From Xenorhabdus stockiae (lineage in GTDB: Bacteria > Pseudomonadota > Gammaproteobacteria > Enterobacterales > Enterobacteriaceae): 64,000 nucleotides of DNA. Under the pieces are notes generated by a model. It did not search any database and had not been told where the DNA came from. It worked only from the letters and a program-made list of their open reading frames with translations. The position numbers and the translations under genes are program-made. Location: positions 60,775 through 124,774 of the forward strand of contig NZ_NJAJ01000013.1 of NCBI RefSeq assembly GCF_002632825.1, given 5' to 3'. This document shows, piece after piece, positions 40,507-49,754 of the stretch. Numbering within the stretch: position 1 is the stretch's first letter; the number at the start of each line of letters is the position of its first letter.

Positions 40507-41475
40507 ATGAATAAAGAAAAAGATACAGATAGCAAACTGGGTTATATCCCAACGTTTCATTTATCCTATTTGCACCCTCGTTATTGGGGTATTTGGGCTG
40601 GTGTTGGAATATTGGCGGGTTTGGCTTATATCCCCGCTAAATGGCGTGACCCTTTGCTGGCTAAAATAGGCGTTTTTGCTGGCCGGAAGGCAAAAAGTGC
40701 CCGGCGAAGAGCGAAAATTAATCTGCTGTATTGTTTTCCTGAATTATCAGAACAACAGCACGAAATATTAATCGACAAAATGTTCGCAACAGCGCCACAA
40801 TCTTTTGTTATGCTTGCCGAGCTTTGCCTGAGAGGTGTGGAGCCTACACTACAACGCACTCAGTGGCATGGAGAGGAAATCACTCAGGCTTTAAAAGAGC
40901 AGGGCAAAAATGTCATTTTTATGATCCCACATGGCTGGGCTATCGATATTCCGGCCATGTTATTGGCTGCTCGGGGTCAACCAATATCAGGCATGTTTCA
41001 TCACCAGAGTAATCCGGTGGCTGATTATTTATGGAACAAGGCGCGTTGCTATTTTGGCGGCCGCTTACATTCCCGTGATGCGGGTATAAAGCCTTTTATT
41101 GCATCAGTGCGTCAGGGATATTGGGGATATTATCTGCCGGATCAGGATCATGGCGAAGAACACAGTGAGTTTGTCGACTTTTTTGCAACTTATAAAGCTA
41201 CTCTGCCTGCTGTCGGGCGCCTGATGAAAGTGTGTAAAGCGGCAATTGTTCCTTTGTTTCCGGTTTATAACTGCGAAACGCATCAACTGGATATTTATAT
41301 TCGTCCACCGATGGACGATATAGCAGGGCAGGATGATGCTTATATCGCCCGCCGTATGAATCAGGAATTGGAAGAATTGGTGAAGCCTAATCCTGAGCAA
41401 TATACTTGGATATTGAAATTGCTTAAAACCCGTAAAGAGGGTGATATCGAGCCTTATAAAAGGAAAGATATTTGA
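40507..41475 (+). CDS. lpxM: Lipid A myristoyltransferase LpxM
   Basis: Late acyltransferase that adds the final secondary acyl chain to KDO2-lipid A (MsbB). The 322 residues show one N-terminal membrane segment (about 28-45), the catalytic H-x4-D motif in IPHGWAIDIPAMLLAARG (about 139-156), and QGYWGYYLPDQDHGEEHSEFVDFF. The position after mepM matches the E. coli order. The acyl chain used here cannot be read from sequence. Confidence 0.94.
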   Translation: MNKEKDTDSKLGYIPTFHLSYLHPRYWGIWAGVGILAGLAYIPAKWRDPLLAKIGVFAGRKAKSARRRAKINLLYCFPELSEQQHEILIDKMFATAPQSFVMLAELCLRGVEPTLQRTQWHGEEITQALKEQGKNVIFMIPHGWAIDIPAMLLAARGQPISGMFHHQSNPVADYLWNKARCYFGGRLHSRDAGIKPFIASVRQGYWGYYLPDQDHGEEHSEFVDFFATYKATLPAVGRLMKVCKAAIVPLFPVYNCETHQLDIYIRPPMDDIAGQDDAYIARRMNQELEELVKPNPEQYTWILKLLKTRKEGDIEPYKRKDI

Positions 41476-41480
41476 TTTAA

Positions 41481-41607
<127 letters not shown>

Positions 41608-41675
41608 ATAATCAGGGGTAGAAGCCGCCCCTGATTATTATCGAGTAAATATTATTTTGTAAATTTAAGCGCTTT

Positions 41676-41999
41676 TTAATTTATTCCTGCATAGCGTAGT
41701 AATGCAGTTATGAACGCCGCCGACAGAATTACCACAATTAAAGGCACTTTTCTCCAGGCCAGAAATACCGCGATAACAACACCCAATACACGCGCCATAC
41801 CAGCAAAATGTTCACCTTCGTAGAAAGTTGCAGCCAGTGCTACAGCAAACAACAATGTAGTTGCAGCATCAGAAAGTAGTGCCTGAGAACGCTCAGATAA
41901 AGCTAACTTATTACCCAGTTTTGCTCCACCGAAACGCATTAAATAAGTGCCAAGCGATAGTATTGCAATACCAATAATAATCAGAGAGTAATCAGCCAT
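41676..41999 (-). CDS. AzlD-family branched-chain amino acid exporter subunit
   Basis: A 107-residue, three- to four-helix membrane protein of the AzlD (YgaH-like) family. It pairs with AzlC to export valine, leucine or isoleucine analogues. The pattern LGTYLMRFGGAKLGNKLALSERSQALLSDAATTLLFAVALAATF is typical. Its first base overlaps the end of azlC. Regulation is probably by the divergent XRE-cupin gene. Confidence 0.86.
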   Translation of the reverse strand: MADYSLIIIGIAILSLGTYLMRFGGAKLGNKLALSERSQALLSDAATTLLFAVALAATFYEGEHFAGMARVLGVVIAVFLAWRKVPLIVVILSAAFITALLRYAGIN

Positions 42000-42667
42000 T
42001 ATTTTTTCCTCGCGAATAAGCCCAATAACGAAAGCAGAACCGGTAAACCCACGGGAACAAAAGGTACAACGGAAAGTGAAAGTGCGGCTCCACTGGAAGC
42101 ACGAATAAGTGACGTTTTATTCTTGAATGCAGGGATCACCATCGCCAGCAGTATGGTTGGAAAGACCGCATCTAGACCAATCGTTTCTGGTGCAGGGATA
42201 AATTTGCCAACTGTACCGCCAATAAGAACACCTAATGGCCAGAATAGAGCGACTCCGATACCACAAAACCAGTATGCGGCCTTACGTTGCTCGGGAGTCG
42301 ATTGTGACAGGCCGAATACCACACTCTCATCGTTCATAATATGGCAGCCGAAAAACTTTGTTTTACCTTTTCCGACTAATTCGCGTACCGCTACACCAAA
42401 AGGTAAATGACGAGCATTTACCAATAAACCCGCAGCTGCTGCAGCAAGTGGATTACCACCACTGGCAATAATACCGATAAACATAAACTCAGATGCGCCT
42501 GCCAGCACGAATGTGGATAACACAAGAGGAAGCCATAATGGAAAGCCATAAGCAATGGCGAGCGATCCGTAAGAAATTCCAACAACGCCGACAACCAGAT
42601 AAACCAGAAATATTGCTTTTTTTATCTCTCCTGACAAACAGGAAAAATGGTGTGTGAACATATACAT
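41999..42667 (-). CDS. AzlC-family branched-chain amino acid exporter subunit
   Basis: A 222-residue AzlC (YgaZ-like) permease with about seven helices. The motifs GVVGISYGSLAIAYGFPLWLPLVLS and LVNARHLPFGVAVRELVGKGKTKFFGCHIMNDESVVF mark the family. The start ATG at 42665-42667 gives an N-terminus MYMFTHHFSCLSG; an internal start is possible. It overlaps azlD by one base and is divergent from an XRE-cupin regulator, a common arrangement for these exporters. Confidence 0.88.
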   Translation of the reverse strand: MYMFTHHFSCLSGEIKKAIFLVYLVVGVVGISYGSLAIAYGFPLWLPLVLSTFVLAGASEFMFIGIIASGGNPLAAAAAGLLVNARHLPFGVAVRELVGKGKTKFFGCHIMNDESVVFGLSQSTPEQRKAAYWFCGIGVALFWPLGVLIGGTVGKFIPAPETIGLDAVFPTILLAMVIPAFKNKTSLIRASSGAALSLSVVPFVPVGLPVLLSLLGLFARKK

Positions 42668-42694
42668 TTACCCATATCGAACAAAATTACATTA

Positions 42695-42754
42695 TAATGA
42701 ACAGTATTAAAATGTAGGTCAAGATGAACATTTTGTTCATTAAAATGAACAGTG
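42695..42754. promoter_or_regulatory. Cluster of ATGAACA half-sites between azlC and its regulator
   Basis: A perfect palindrome ATGAACA-TTT-TGTTCAT lies at 42724-42740. Two more half-sites, both within AATGAACAGT, lie at about 42696-42705 and 42744-42753. The set sits between the divergent starts and is a plausible operator for the XRE-cupin protein. Confidence 0.6.
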
Positions 42755-42765
42755 GAGCAGCAATA

Positions 42766-43314
42766 ATGACACAGCCAATCAGCATAATTGCGAAGAGTTT
42801 AGTTCGTGAACGTACGCGAAGTGGTCTTTCGCTGACGGAAGTAGCACGGCGCGCAGGTATTGCTAAATCTACACTTTCACAGCTGGAAGCAGGGAATGGA
42901 AATCCCAGTCTTGAAACGCTTTGGGCATTGTGTGTGGCATTAAATATTCCTTTTGCCCGTTTGCTGGAACCTCAAAGTAATAAAACGCAAGTGATCCGAC
43001 GTGGTGAAGGAACTAAAGTCACGGCTGAACAAGCAAACTATCAGGCAACTTTATTAGCAACCTGTCCACCGGGCGCTCGTCGCGATATCTATTTACTGAT
43101 GACTCAGCCGGGAGCCGATCGCCTTTCAGATCCGCATCCAGCCGGTTCGGTAGAGCATATTATTGTTACGAAAGGTCGGGCTTTGGTGGGGCTAACAGAA
43201 GCCTCGGAAGAATTAAGTGAAGGCGATTACATCTGTTATCCGGCAGATCAGGAGCATATATTTAAGGCACTGGAGCCAGATACACAGGCGATATTAGTTG
43301 CTGAACAAAATTAA
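42766..43314 (+). CDS. XRE-cupin transcriptional regulator
   Basis: A 182-residue regulator with an N-terminal lambda-type HTH (about 8-62: RERTRSGLSLTEVARRAGIAKSTLSQLEAGNGNPSLETLWALC) and a C-terminal cupin (about 105-180: GSVEHIIVTKGRALVGL, then LSEGDYICYPADQEHIF). I start at MTQPIS because GGAG precedes it; an in-frame ATG at 42724 lies inside the palindromic operator. It is divergent from azlCD and probably controls it. Confidence 0.88.
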   Translation: MTQPISIIAKSLVRERTRSGLSLTEVARRAGIAKSTLSQLEAGNGNPSLETLWALCVALNIPFARLLEPQSNKTQVIRRGEGTKVTAEQANYQATLLATCPPGARRDIYLLMTQPGADRLSDPHPAGSVEHIIVTKGRALVGLTEASEELSEGDYICYPADQEHIFKALEPDTQAILVAEQN

Positions 43315-43324
43315 TATTATTTTG

Positions 43325-43358
43325 TTATTCTGCGCGTTTTTGAGATCGCGCAGAATAA
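43325..43358. other. 12-bp inverted repeat between the regulator gene and pykA
   Basis: TTATTCTGCGCG (43325-43336) and CGCGCAGAATAA (43347-43358), loop of 10 bases. It lies between convergent genes and probably serves as a terminator, though T-runs are poor on both sides. Confidence 0.6.
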
Positions 43359-43367
43359 GCATTTGCG

Positions 43368-44810
43368 TTATTCGACTTCAAGCACACGGCAAGTATTGGT
43401 ACTGCCGATAGTTCCCATCTGATCCCCCTGAGTGACCAGCACCAAATCGCCAGAAGCTAAGTAACCTCTGTCACGCAGGCGGCTGACTGCTTCACTCGCC
43501 GCGGCAATACCATCAATGTGGCTGCTACAATAAACCGGTGTGACACCGCGGTATAATGCAGTACGGTTCAGCGTTGATTCATGGCGCGACATAGAGAAAA
43601 TAGGCAGACCGGAGCTGATACGTGACATCATACGTGCTGTACGACCTGATTCGGTCATAGCGATAATGGCCTTGACCCCTTTCAGGTGATTGGCTGCATA
43701 CATTGCAGACATTGAGATAGCTTCTTCAATACTATCAAATGTGATATCCATCCGATGCTTGGATGCATTGATCCCCGGCATTTTTTCTGCGCCCAGGCAG
43801 ACTTGAGCCATTGCAGCAACAGTTTCTGCTGGATATTGACCCGCCGCTGTTTCCGCAGATAGCATAACCGCATCAGTACCATCAAGGACGGCATTGGCAA
43901 CATCCATCACTTCCGCTCGTGTTGGCATTGGGTTGGTAATCATCGATTCCATCATCTGAGTCGCTGTGATTACGACACGATTCAGTTGACGAGCACGACG
44001 AATAAGTTTTTTCTGGACTCCAACTAATTCAGGATCGCCGATTTCAACACCCAAATCGCCACGGGCTACCATGACTACATCAGATGCCAGAATAATTTCA
44101 TCGATAATTTCATCGCTGCTGACCGCTTCAGCACGTTCTACTTTGGCTACAATTTGCGTTTCGCAGCCAGCGTCCCGTGCCAACCGGCGGGCATAATTCA
44201 GATCTTCACCAGAGCGAGGGAAAGAAACTGCGAGATAATCAACGCCGATTTTTGCGGCAGTGATGATATCTTCTTTGTCTTTCTCTGTCAGTGCTTCGGC
44301 AGATAAGCCGCCACCCTGTTTATTAATACCTTTGTTATTGGAAAGCGGGCCGCCTACAGTCACTTCTGTAAATACTTTCATGCCCTGCACATCAAGTACT
44401 TTTAATTGAACTCGTCCATCATCCAGCAGCAGAATATTGCCGGTTGTGACATCTGATGGCAGTCCTTTATAATCAATACCGACTTTTTCTTTATCACCTT
44501 CTCCTTTTCCTAAGTTGGCATCAAGCAGGAATTTATCCCCGATATTGAGGAATATTTTCCCTTCTTTAAACGTCGATATACGTATTTTAGGGCCTTGTAG
44601 ATCACCAAGGATAGCAACATGGCAACCCAGCCGGGCTGCTATTTCCCGTACTTTGTTTGCGCGCAGGATATGATCTTCTGCGGTACCATGAGAAAAATTA
44701 AGGCGGACCACATTGGCTCCCGCATTGATCACTTTCTCTAAATTGTTGTCACGATCTGTAGCAGGACCAAGTGTAGTGACGATTTTAGTTCTTCTGAGCC
44801 GTCTGGACAT
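43368..44810 (-). CDS. pykA: Pyruvate kinase II
   Basis: Converts phosphoenolpyruvate and ADP to pyruvate and ATP; PykA is the AMP-activated isoenzyme in E. coli. The 480 residues match PykA almost throughout: [56 protein letters not shown] and [21 protein letters not shown]. It lies next to hexR and zwf, as in E. coli, and leftward. It supplies the lower end of the hexose routes that zwf opens. Confidence 0.97.
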   Translation of the reverse strand: MSRRLRRTKIVTTLGPATDRDNNLEKVINAGANVVRLNFSHGTAEDHILRANKVREIAARLGCHVAILGDLQGPKIRISTFKEGKIFLNIGDKFLLDANLGKGEGDKEKVGIDYKGLPSDVTTGNILLLDDGRVQLKVLDVQGMKVFTEVTVGGPLSNNKGINKQGGGLSAEALTEKDKEDIITAAKIGVDYLAVSFPRSGEDLNYARRLARDAGCETQIVAKVERAEAVSSDEIIDEIILASDVVMVARGDLGVEIGDPELVGVQKKLIRRARQLNRVVITATQMMESMITNPMPTRAEVMDVANAVLDGTDAVMLSAETAAGQYPAETVAAMAQVCLGAEKMPGINASKHRMDITFDSIEEAISMSAMYAANHLKGVKAIIAMTESGRTARMMSRISSGLPIFSMSRHESTLNRTALYRGVTPVYCSSHIDGIAAASEAVSRLRDRGYLASGDLVLVTQGDQMGTIGSTNTCRVLEVE

Positions 44811-44995
44811 GTATTACTCCGTTGACCTGTAAAGTATGGATGCTTGGTTACCGTGAGATAACCATACAACTTTTTTGATTATCAACCCCGAAATATGTGT
44901 AGTATGCATGATATTGACGGGGATAAACTTTCCATTATGCTATCAGGCTGGAGAGTTGATAAATAGTGAACAAAAACACAGTCTATTTTTATGCT

Positions 44996-45844
44996 TTAGT
45001 CGTGCTTATCAAACCGCGAATTGCGTAATGCTTCCTTGACTTTCTTCAAGTTATCTCTGAATTTTGAACCCCTGCGCAATGTAAAACCCGTTGCCAGCAC
45101 GTCAATGATGGTAAGCTGAGCAATCCGGGAAACCATTGGCATATAAATATCGGTATCTTCGGGAACATCCAGCAGAATAGAGAGAGTGGCTTCCTGTGCC
45201 AGCAATGAATCTGTTGAAGTGATGGCAATTACTGTTGCGTCATTTTCACGGGCAAGTCTGGCCAGTTCCACCAGATTTTTAGTCCTTCCTGTATGAGAAA
45301 TCAGCACGACAACATCACCTTCAGTACTGTTAATGCAGCTCATTCGCTGCATAACAACATCATCAAAATAGCTGACAGGGATGTTAAAGCGGAAAAATTT
45401 GTTCATGGCATCGTGTGCGACAGCAGCAGAAGCACCCAGACCAAAAAAAGAGAGTTTTCTTGCCTGTGTCAGCAGGTCCACAGCACGGTTAATGGTTGCG
45501 ATATCCAGATTACTCTTGACTGTTTCCAGATTAGCCATCACCGATTCGAAAATTTTATTGGTATAAGAGGTGACGCTGTCACTTTCTTCCACATTGCGAT
45601 TTACATAAGGAGTGCCATTCGCCAGACTTTGTGCCAAATGCAGTTTAAAATCAGGAAAGCCTTTGGTATTCAGGCGACGGCAAAAACGATTAACCGTAGG
45701 TTCACTGACATTCGCCATTTTTGCCAGAGTAGCGATACTTGAATGAATGGCAGTATTGGGTGAATCGAGAATGACCTGCGCAACTTTTTTCTCAGACTTA
45801 CTCAAAACATCAAGGCTATTTTGGAGCCGTTCCAGTGTGTTCAT
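44996..45844 (-). CDS. hexR: HexR, RpiR-family repressor of central carbon genes
   Basis: Regulator that binds 2-keto-3-deoxy-6-phosphogluconate and represses zwf and related genes in other gammaproteobacteria. The 282 residues have an N-terminal RpiR HTH (about 20-65: VAQVILDSPNTAIHSSIATLAKMANVSEPTVNRFCRRL) and a C-terminal SIS sugar-phosphate domain (about 125-250, with LSFFGLGASAAVAHDAMNKF). It is divergent from zwf, with a HexR-like site before zwf. Confidence 0.94.
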   Translation of the reverse strand: MNTLERLQNSLDVLSKSEKKVAQVILDSPNTAIHSSIATLAKMANVSEPTVNRFCRRLNTKGFPDFKLHLAQSLANGTPYVNRNVEESDSVTSYTNKIFESVMANLETVKSNLDIATINRAVDLLTQARKLSFFGLGASAAVAHDAMNKFFRFNIPVSYFDDVVMQRMSCINSTEGDVVVLISHTGRTKNLVELARLARENDATVIAITSTDSLLAQEATLSILLDVPEDTDIYMPMVSRIAQLTIIDVLATGFTLRRGSKFRDNLKKVKEALRNSRFDKHD

Positions 45845-46237
45845 AAGACGCAGTTAAACCTCGGTTTTAACGATTTCATTAACAGGGGAAATCTATGTAA
45901 TTTTCGTGAAAATATACTACTTGTTATTGAAAGCTGGCAGAGGTAAAAGTCAATAACTTGATATTTTTCATGAAAATATGACAAACATCTAACTTTCAAC
46001 TTGGTAAGATTACTTCTTACTCGTAGTAAATTTTCATCTGATTACCACTTTCTGATGCAAATATCATTCATAATACAAGATGAAATGTAAAAATTTATGC
46101 ACAGTGAGTCAGGTAGTAAGATTCATGCAGGCCATCATGATCTAGGAATGAAGTATTTACTGCATATAACCAAAAGAGTACATTACCTGCAATTTCTGTA
46201 AAAAAATTACAATATCCCGTAATTGAGGAGATGCAAT
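45845..46237. other. hexR-zwf intergenic control region
   Basis: A 393-bp AT-rich gap between divergent genes. No gene is seen. Apart from the HexR-like site at 46197-46211, it carries repeated TTTTCNTGAAAATAT-like stretches around 45900 and 45966, of unknown meaning. Confidence 0.5.
46197..46211. promoter_or_regulatory. Probable HexR operator upstream of zwf
   Basis: TGTAAAAAAATTACA fits the published HexR pattern (TGTARTTWWWYTACA) at both outer TGTA/TTACA arms. It ends 26 bases before the zwf start, where bound HexR would block transcription. Confidence 0.7.
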
Positions 46238-47713
46238 ATGGCGGTGACGTCTACAGCTCAGGCTTGTGATTTGGTGATTTTTGGGGCAAAAGGAGACTTA
46301 GCACGCCGGAAATTAATGCCTTCCCTTTATCAGTTGGAGAAAGCGGGGTATATCCATCCGGATACCCGTATTATCGGGGTTGGTCGCGCTGACTGGGATA
46401 AAAAAGCCTATACAAAGTTGGTTGAAGAAGCATTAACGACATTTATGTCTGAAAAACTGGACCCGGAATTATGGAAGAAACTCAGTTCGCGTCTGGAATT
46501 CTGTAATCTGGATGTCAACGAGACGGAACATTTCTCCCGACTGGCTAAAATTCTCAATCAGGATAAATTACCTGCCATTCATTACTTTGCTATGCCTCCA
46601 AGCACCTTTGGCTCTGTCTGCCATGGGTTGGGTGTTGCGGGATTGAATAAAGAACCCAATCGTGTCGTGATGGAAAAACCATTGGGTACAGATCTTGCCT
46701 CTTCTCGTGCTATCAATGATGAAGTAGCAAAATATTTCAGTGAAAATCAGATTTACCGCATCGACCATTATCTGGGTAAAGAAACCGTACTGAACCTGCT
46801 GGCGTTACGTTTTGCTAACTCTTTGTTTGTTAATAACTGGGATCATCGCACAATAGATCATGTGCAAATTACAGTTGCTGAAGAGGTTGGTATTGAAGGG
46901 CGCTGGGGATATTTCGATCAGGCCGGCCAGATGCGGGATATGATCCAGAATCATTTGCTGCAAATCCTGACCATGATTGCTATGTCACCTCCGTCTGATT
47001 TGTCGGCAGATCGTATTCGTGATGAAAAAGTTAAAGTGCTTCGTTCATTACGCCGGATTGACCATACTAATGTACGGGAAAAAACAGTTCGCGGGCAATA
47101 TACTGCCGGATTTGTGCATGGTAAAAAGGTTCCGGGTTATCTGGAAGAAGAAGGGGCAAATAAGGCCAGCAAAACGGAATCCTTTGTTTCGGTTCGTGTC
47201 GATATTGATGACTGGCGTTGGTCGGGGGTGCCTTTCTATCTGAGAACGGGTAAACGCTTACCGGCTAAATGCTCTGAGGTTGTGGTTTATTTTAAAGAGC
47301 CTGCATTAAATCTGTTTGCTGGCTCTTATCAGCAGTTACCTCAAAATAAGCTGACTATCCGTTTACAACCGGATGAAGGCATTGATATTGAAGTGCTGAA
47401 TAAAGCACCGGGGTTGGAGCATAAGCACCGTTTACAGACAACAAAACTTGATTTGAGCTTCTCTGAAACATTCAATCAAACCCACCTTGCTGATGCCTAT
47501 GAGCGCTTATTGCTGGAAGCAATGCGCGGTATTCAGGCACTGTTCGTCCGTCGGGATGAAGTGGAAGAAGCCTGGAAATGGGTTGATTCCATTATGGAAG
47601 CATGGGCGGCGGATAACGAGCCTCCAAAACCTTATCAGGCAGGAACCTGGGGACCGGTTGCCTCTATTGCGATGATCACCCGTGATGGACGTTCATGGAA
47701 TGAGTTTGAATAA
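46238..47713 (+). CDS. zwf: Glucose-6-phosphate dehydrogenase
   Basis: Oxidises glucose-6-phosphate to 6-phosphogluconolactone and makes NADPH, opening the pentose-phosphate route. The 491 residues equal the E. coli enzyme in length. The nucleotide-binding GAKGDLARRKL is at about 16-26, and the active-site YRIDHYLGKETVLNLLALRFAN at about 176-197. I start at ATG 46238 after TTGAGGAG; an ATG five codons upstream is out of family. It is divergent from hexR. Confidence 0.97.
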   Translation: MAVTSTAQACDLVIFGAKGDLARRKLMPSLYQLEKAGYIHPDTRIIGVGRADWDKKAYTKLVEEALTTFMSEKLDPELWKKLSSRLEFCNLDVNETEHFSRLAKILNQDKLPAIHYFAMPPSTFGSVCHGLGVAGLNKEPNRVVMEKPLGTDLASSRAINDEVAKYFSENQIYRIDHYLGKETVLNLLALRFANSLFVNNWDHRTIDHVQITVAEEVGIEGRWGYFDQAGQMRDMIQNHLLQILTMIAMSPPSDLSADRIRDEKVKVLRSLRRIDHTNVREKTVRGQYTAGFVHGKKVPGYLEEEGANKASKTESFVSVRVDIDDWRWSGVPFYLRTGKRLPAKCSEVVVYFKEPALNLFAGSYQQLPQNKLTIRLQPDEGIDIEVLNKAPGLEHKHRLQTTKLDLSFSETFNQTHLADAYERLLLEAMRGIQALFVRRDEVEEAWKWVDSIMEAWAADNEPPKPYQAGTWGPVASIAMITRDGRSWNEFE

Positions 47714-47725
47714 CTAAATATCATT

Positions 47726-47751
47726 GGATCTGGCCGCGTTAGCGGTCAGAT
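47726..47751 (+). terminator. Hairpin after zwf
   Basis: GATCTGGCCGC, loop GTTA, GCGGTCAGATC: an 11-bp stem with one G-T pair, about 12 bases after the zwf stop. The T-run is missing, so termination strength is uncertain. Confidence 0.55.
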
Positions 47752-47925
47752 CCTGCTCGCACTATCCATATATTGTTTAAGCTAACTCAAATGAGTTAAG
47801 TGATTTCATTAATTGTGTTTATTGTTTGAATATGCTAAAAATAGAGCGCAATCAGTTACACCACTAATATGAGGGTTCGTAGTATATTACACAGTGATTT
47901 CCGTGTGATGAAAGAATAAAACATC

Positions 47926-48042
47926 ATGAATAGCGCCAAAAGCGTAAAAATCCAACGTAGTACCAAAATTCAAAGCAATACCCACGTCTTATTCCTCTCA
48001 GCTATTTTATCCAGTGAACACTACTGGTGCGGCGCACTTTAG
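47926..48042 (+). CDS. Candidate leader peptide upstream of mdtJI (MdtU-like)
   Basis: A 38-codon frame starting MNSAKSVKIQRSTKIQSNT and ending HYWCGAL then TAG. It lies 183 bases before mdtJ in a 500-bp leader with no other gene. The N-terminus is rich in Lys/Arg, the middle is hydrophobic (VLFLSAILSS). In E. coli an upstream ORF called mdtU has been described in the mdtJI leader and linked to spermidine-dependent expression. This frame has the right place, but I cannot verify sequence homology. The Shine-Dalgarno sequence is weak (GAAAG). Function is inferred. Confidence 0.5.
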   Translation: MNSAKSVKIQRSTKIQSNTHVLFLSAILSSEHYWCGAL

Positions 48043-48225
48043 CTTCTTTTTCTCCTATTAACCGGCTTGTTCCGGAAAATTCTAGCGACTTTTCAGTCAA
48101 TTATTAGTCAACTAATTATTTGCCAAAATATCAGGCTTTTTTGATATCGCATTTTTAGGTGATGTTATTGGCATGAATAGTTTGATGTCTTGGCATGCCT
48201 GTTTGGTATGTTTGGGAGAAAAAAA

Positions 48226-48582
48226 ATGATTTATTGGATATTTCTTGCACTGGCGATTGTGACAGAGGTTATTGGTACGCTGTCCATGAAGCAAGCCAGT
48301 ATTTCAGGTGATTTCACCGGTATGTTTGTGATGTATTTCATGATCACAACGTCTTATATTTTATTAGCAATAGCGGTTAAGAAAGTTGCTTTGGGTGTTG
48401 CTTATGCTCTGTGGGAAGGGATCGGTATCCTGTTTATTACAGCGTTTAGTGTGTTGTGGTTTGATGAATCACTGTCACCCATGAAAGTAGGTGGGTTGTC
48501 ACTGCTGATAGTGGGTATTGCACTCATTAAAGCAGGTGCAAAAAAAGCACCAAAACTCCAGATGAAAGAGAAGGAGGCATAA
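48226..48582 (+). CDS. mdtJ: Spermidine export protein MdtJ
   Basis: Small multidrug resistance family subunit; in E. coli MdtJ and MdtI together excrete spermidine. The 118 residues have four helices, starting [25 protein letters not shown] with the conserved membrane glutamate (Glu14), and [15 protein letters not shown] near 64-78. ATG 48226 follows GGGAGA; an upstream in-frame ATG has no homology. mdtI begins one base after the stop codon. Confidence 0.94.
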   Translation: MIYWIFLALAIVTEVIGTLSMKQASISGDFTGMFVMYFMITTSYILLAIAVKKVALGVAYALWEGIGILFITAFSVLWFDESLSPMKVGGLSLLIVGIALIKAGAKKAPKLQMKEKEA

Positions 48583-48583
48583 T

Positions 48584-48916
48584 ATGCTGGCGCATTTTGA
48601 ATGGTGGCATATCGCTTTTCTGATTCTGGCTGTTTGTTTAGAAATTGTGGCAAATATTTTGTTGAAACTCTCCAATGGATTCGAGCGCTTCTGGATGGGT
48701 ATTTTATCGCTGGCGGCTGTTTTAGGTGCATTCAGTGCACTGGCACAAGCGGTAAAAGGTATTGAACTTTCCATTGCATATGCGCTTTGGGGAGCATTCG
48801 GAATTATTGCTACAGTTGCGGCGGGCTGGATTATGTTTAACCAGCGTCTGAATTTTAAGGGATGGGGAGGGATTGTGTTATTGTTGATCGGTATGGTTAT
48901 GATCAAAATGGCATAA
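48584..48916 (+). CDS. mdtI: Spermidine export protein MdtI
   Basis: Partner subunit of MdtJ. The 110 residues have four helices with [15 protein letters not shown] (about 19-33) and [27 protein letters not shown]. The Shine-Dalgarno AAGGAGG lies within the last codons of mdtJ, giving tight coupling. A long leader with a small ORF precedes the pair. Confidence 0.94.
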   Translation: MLAHFEWWHIAFLILAVCLEIVANILLKLSNGFERFWMGILSLAAVLGAFSALAQAVKGIELSIAYALWGAFGIIATVAAGWIMFNQRLNFKGWGGIVLLLIGMVMIKMA

Positions 48917-49010
48917 ATTCAGCTTAAACCTGACTGCTAAAATGGCATTGAATAAGTTAATAACTTTCAATGCCATAAATTTTATTTCAGTATTAGAGCG
49001 ATATTAGAGC

Positions 49011-49355
49011 TTAACAAGCTGCAATAATTTTGATTTCCACTTTGTATTTTGGATGCATCAGCTCAGCCTGAACAGTGCAACGTACAGGCGCATTGCCTGC
49101 AACAACCCAGTCATCCCAAGCGGCATTCATGCCTGCAAAATCGGCTTTATCAGCCAGAAAAATTGTTGCATCAATGATTTTACTTTTATTTGAACCCAAA
49201 CGTTGCAACATAGCATCAATGTCAGACAGTGTACTGGCGGTCTGCGCTGTGATATCACCATCCAGATTTTCTGGCACACTGGTATAATAAATGGTGTCGT
49301 TGTGGATAACAGCTTCTGACCAACGGGTATCTGGGTCAATGCGTTTAATTGTCAT
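49011..49355 (-). CDS. yoaB: RidA-family protein YoaB
   Basis: A 114-residue member of the RidA/YjgF family (reactive enamine/imine deaminases and relatives). It begins MTIKRIDPDTRWSEAVIHND and carries the family arginine in NAPVRCTVQAELMHPKYKVEIKIIAA (about 88-113). The order yoaB divergent from yoaA matches E. coli. YoaB belongs to a RidA subgroup whose activity is poorly defined. Confidence 0.92.
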   Translation of the reverse strand: MTIKRIDPDTRWSEAVIHNDTIYYTSVPENLDGDITAQTASTLSDIDAMLQRLGSNKSKIIDATIFLADKADFAGMNAAWDDWVVAGNAPVRCTVQAELMHPKYKVEIKIIAAC

Positions 49356-49754
49356 TTAATTTCCTGTTGATTGGTACAATTTTGATCCTGAATTGGCGGG
49401 TTATTACCCCTGTAAAAGGTCTATGGAAATAAACCCATAGACCATTTTATCCTGATAGGGGTGTTCATTATTGTAATGTCATAACCTGTTGTCCAGCTCC
49501 GTCTGCAAGCTCTTGATTATCATAATTCACAGGGATATATCAGGACGTAATGTTTGCGAGAAATGTCTGGGATTAAAGTTAATATCTATCCATTCCTTGA
49601 GTAATAAAAGGGCGCTGCTAATACATACTGTCATTTTGCGCTGTGCATCTGCAGACTAGCGGCATTTTTAGGTGAAATGAATTATCCTGATCTTAATTTC
49701 TATGTTTATATTATGATTTTTAAATCAATCTTATTCTATTAAAAGAGACGATCT
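49356..49754. other. yoaB-yoaA intergenic region
   Basis: A 399-bp gap between divergent genes. It is AT-rich, with stops in every frame; I see no gene, repeat or clear operator. It must hold the promoters for both genes, but none stands out. Confidence 0.4.

Noticed and set aside
45293..45742. 149-codon plus-strand frame within hexR
   Set aside because: Antisense to the RpiR-family gene, whose frame has clear HTH and SIS domains.
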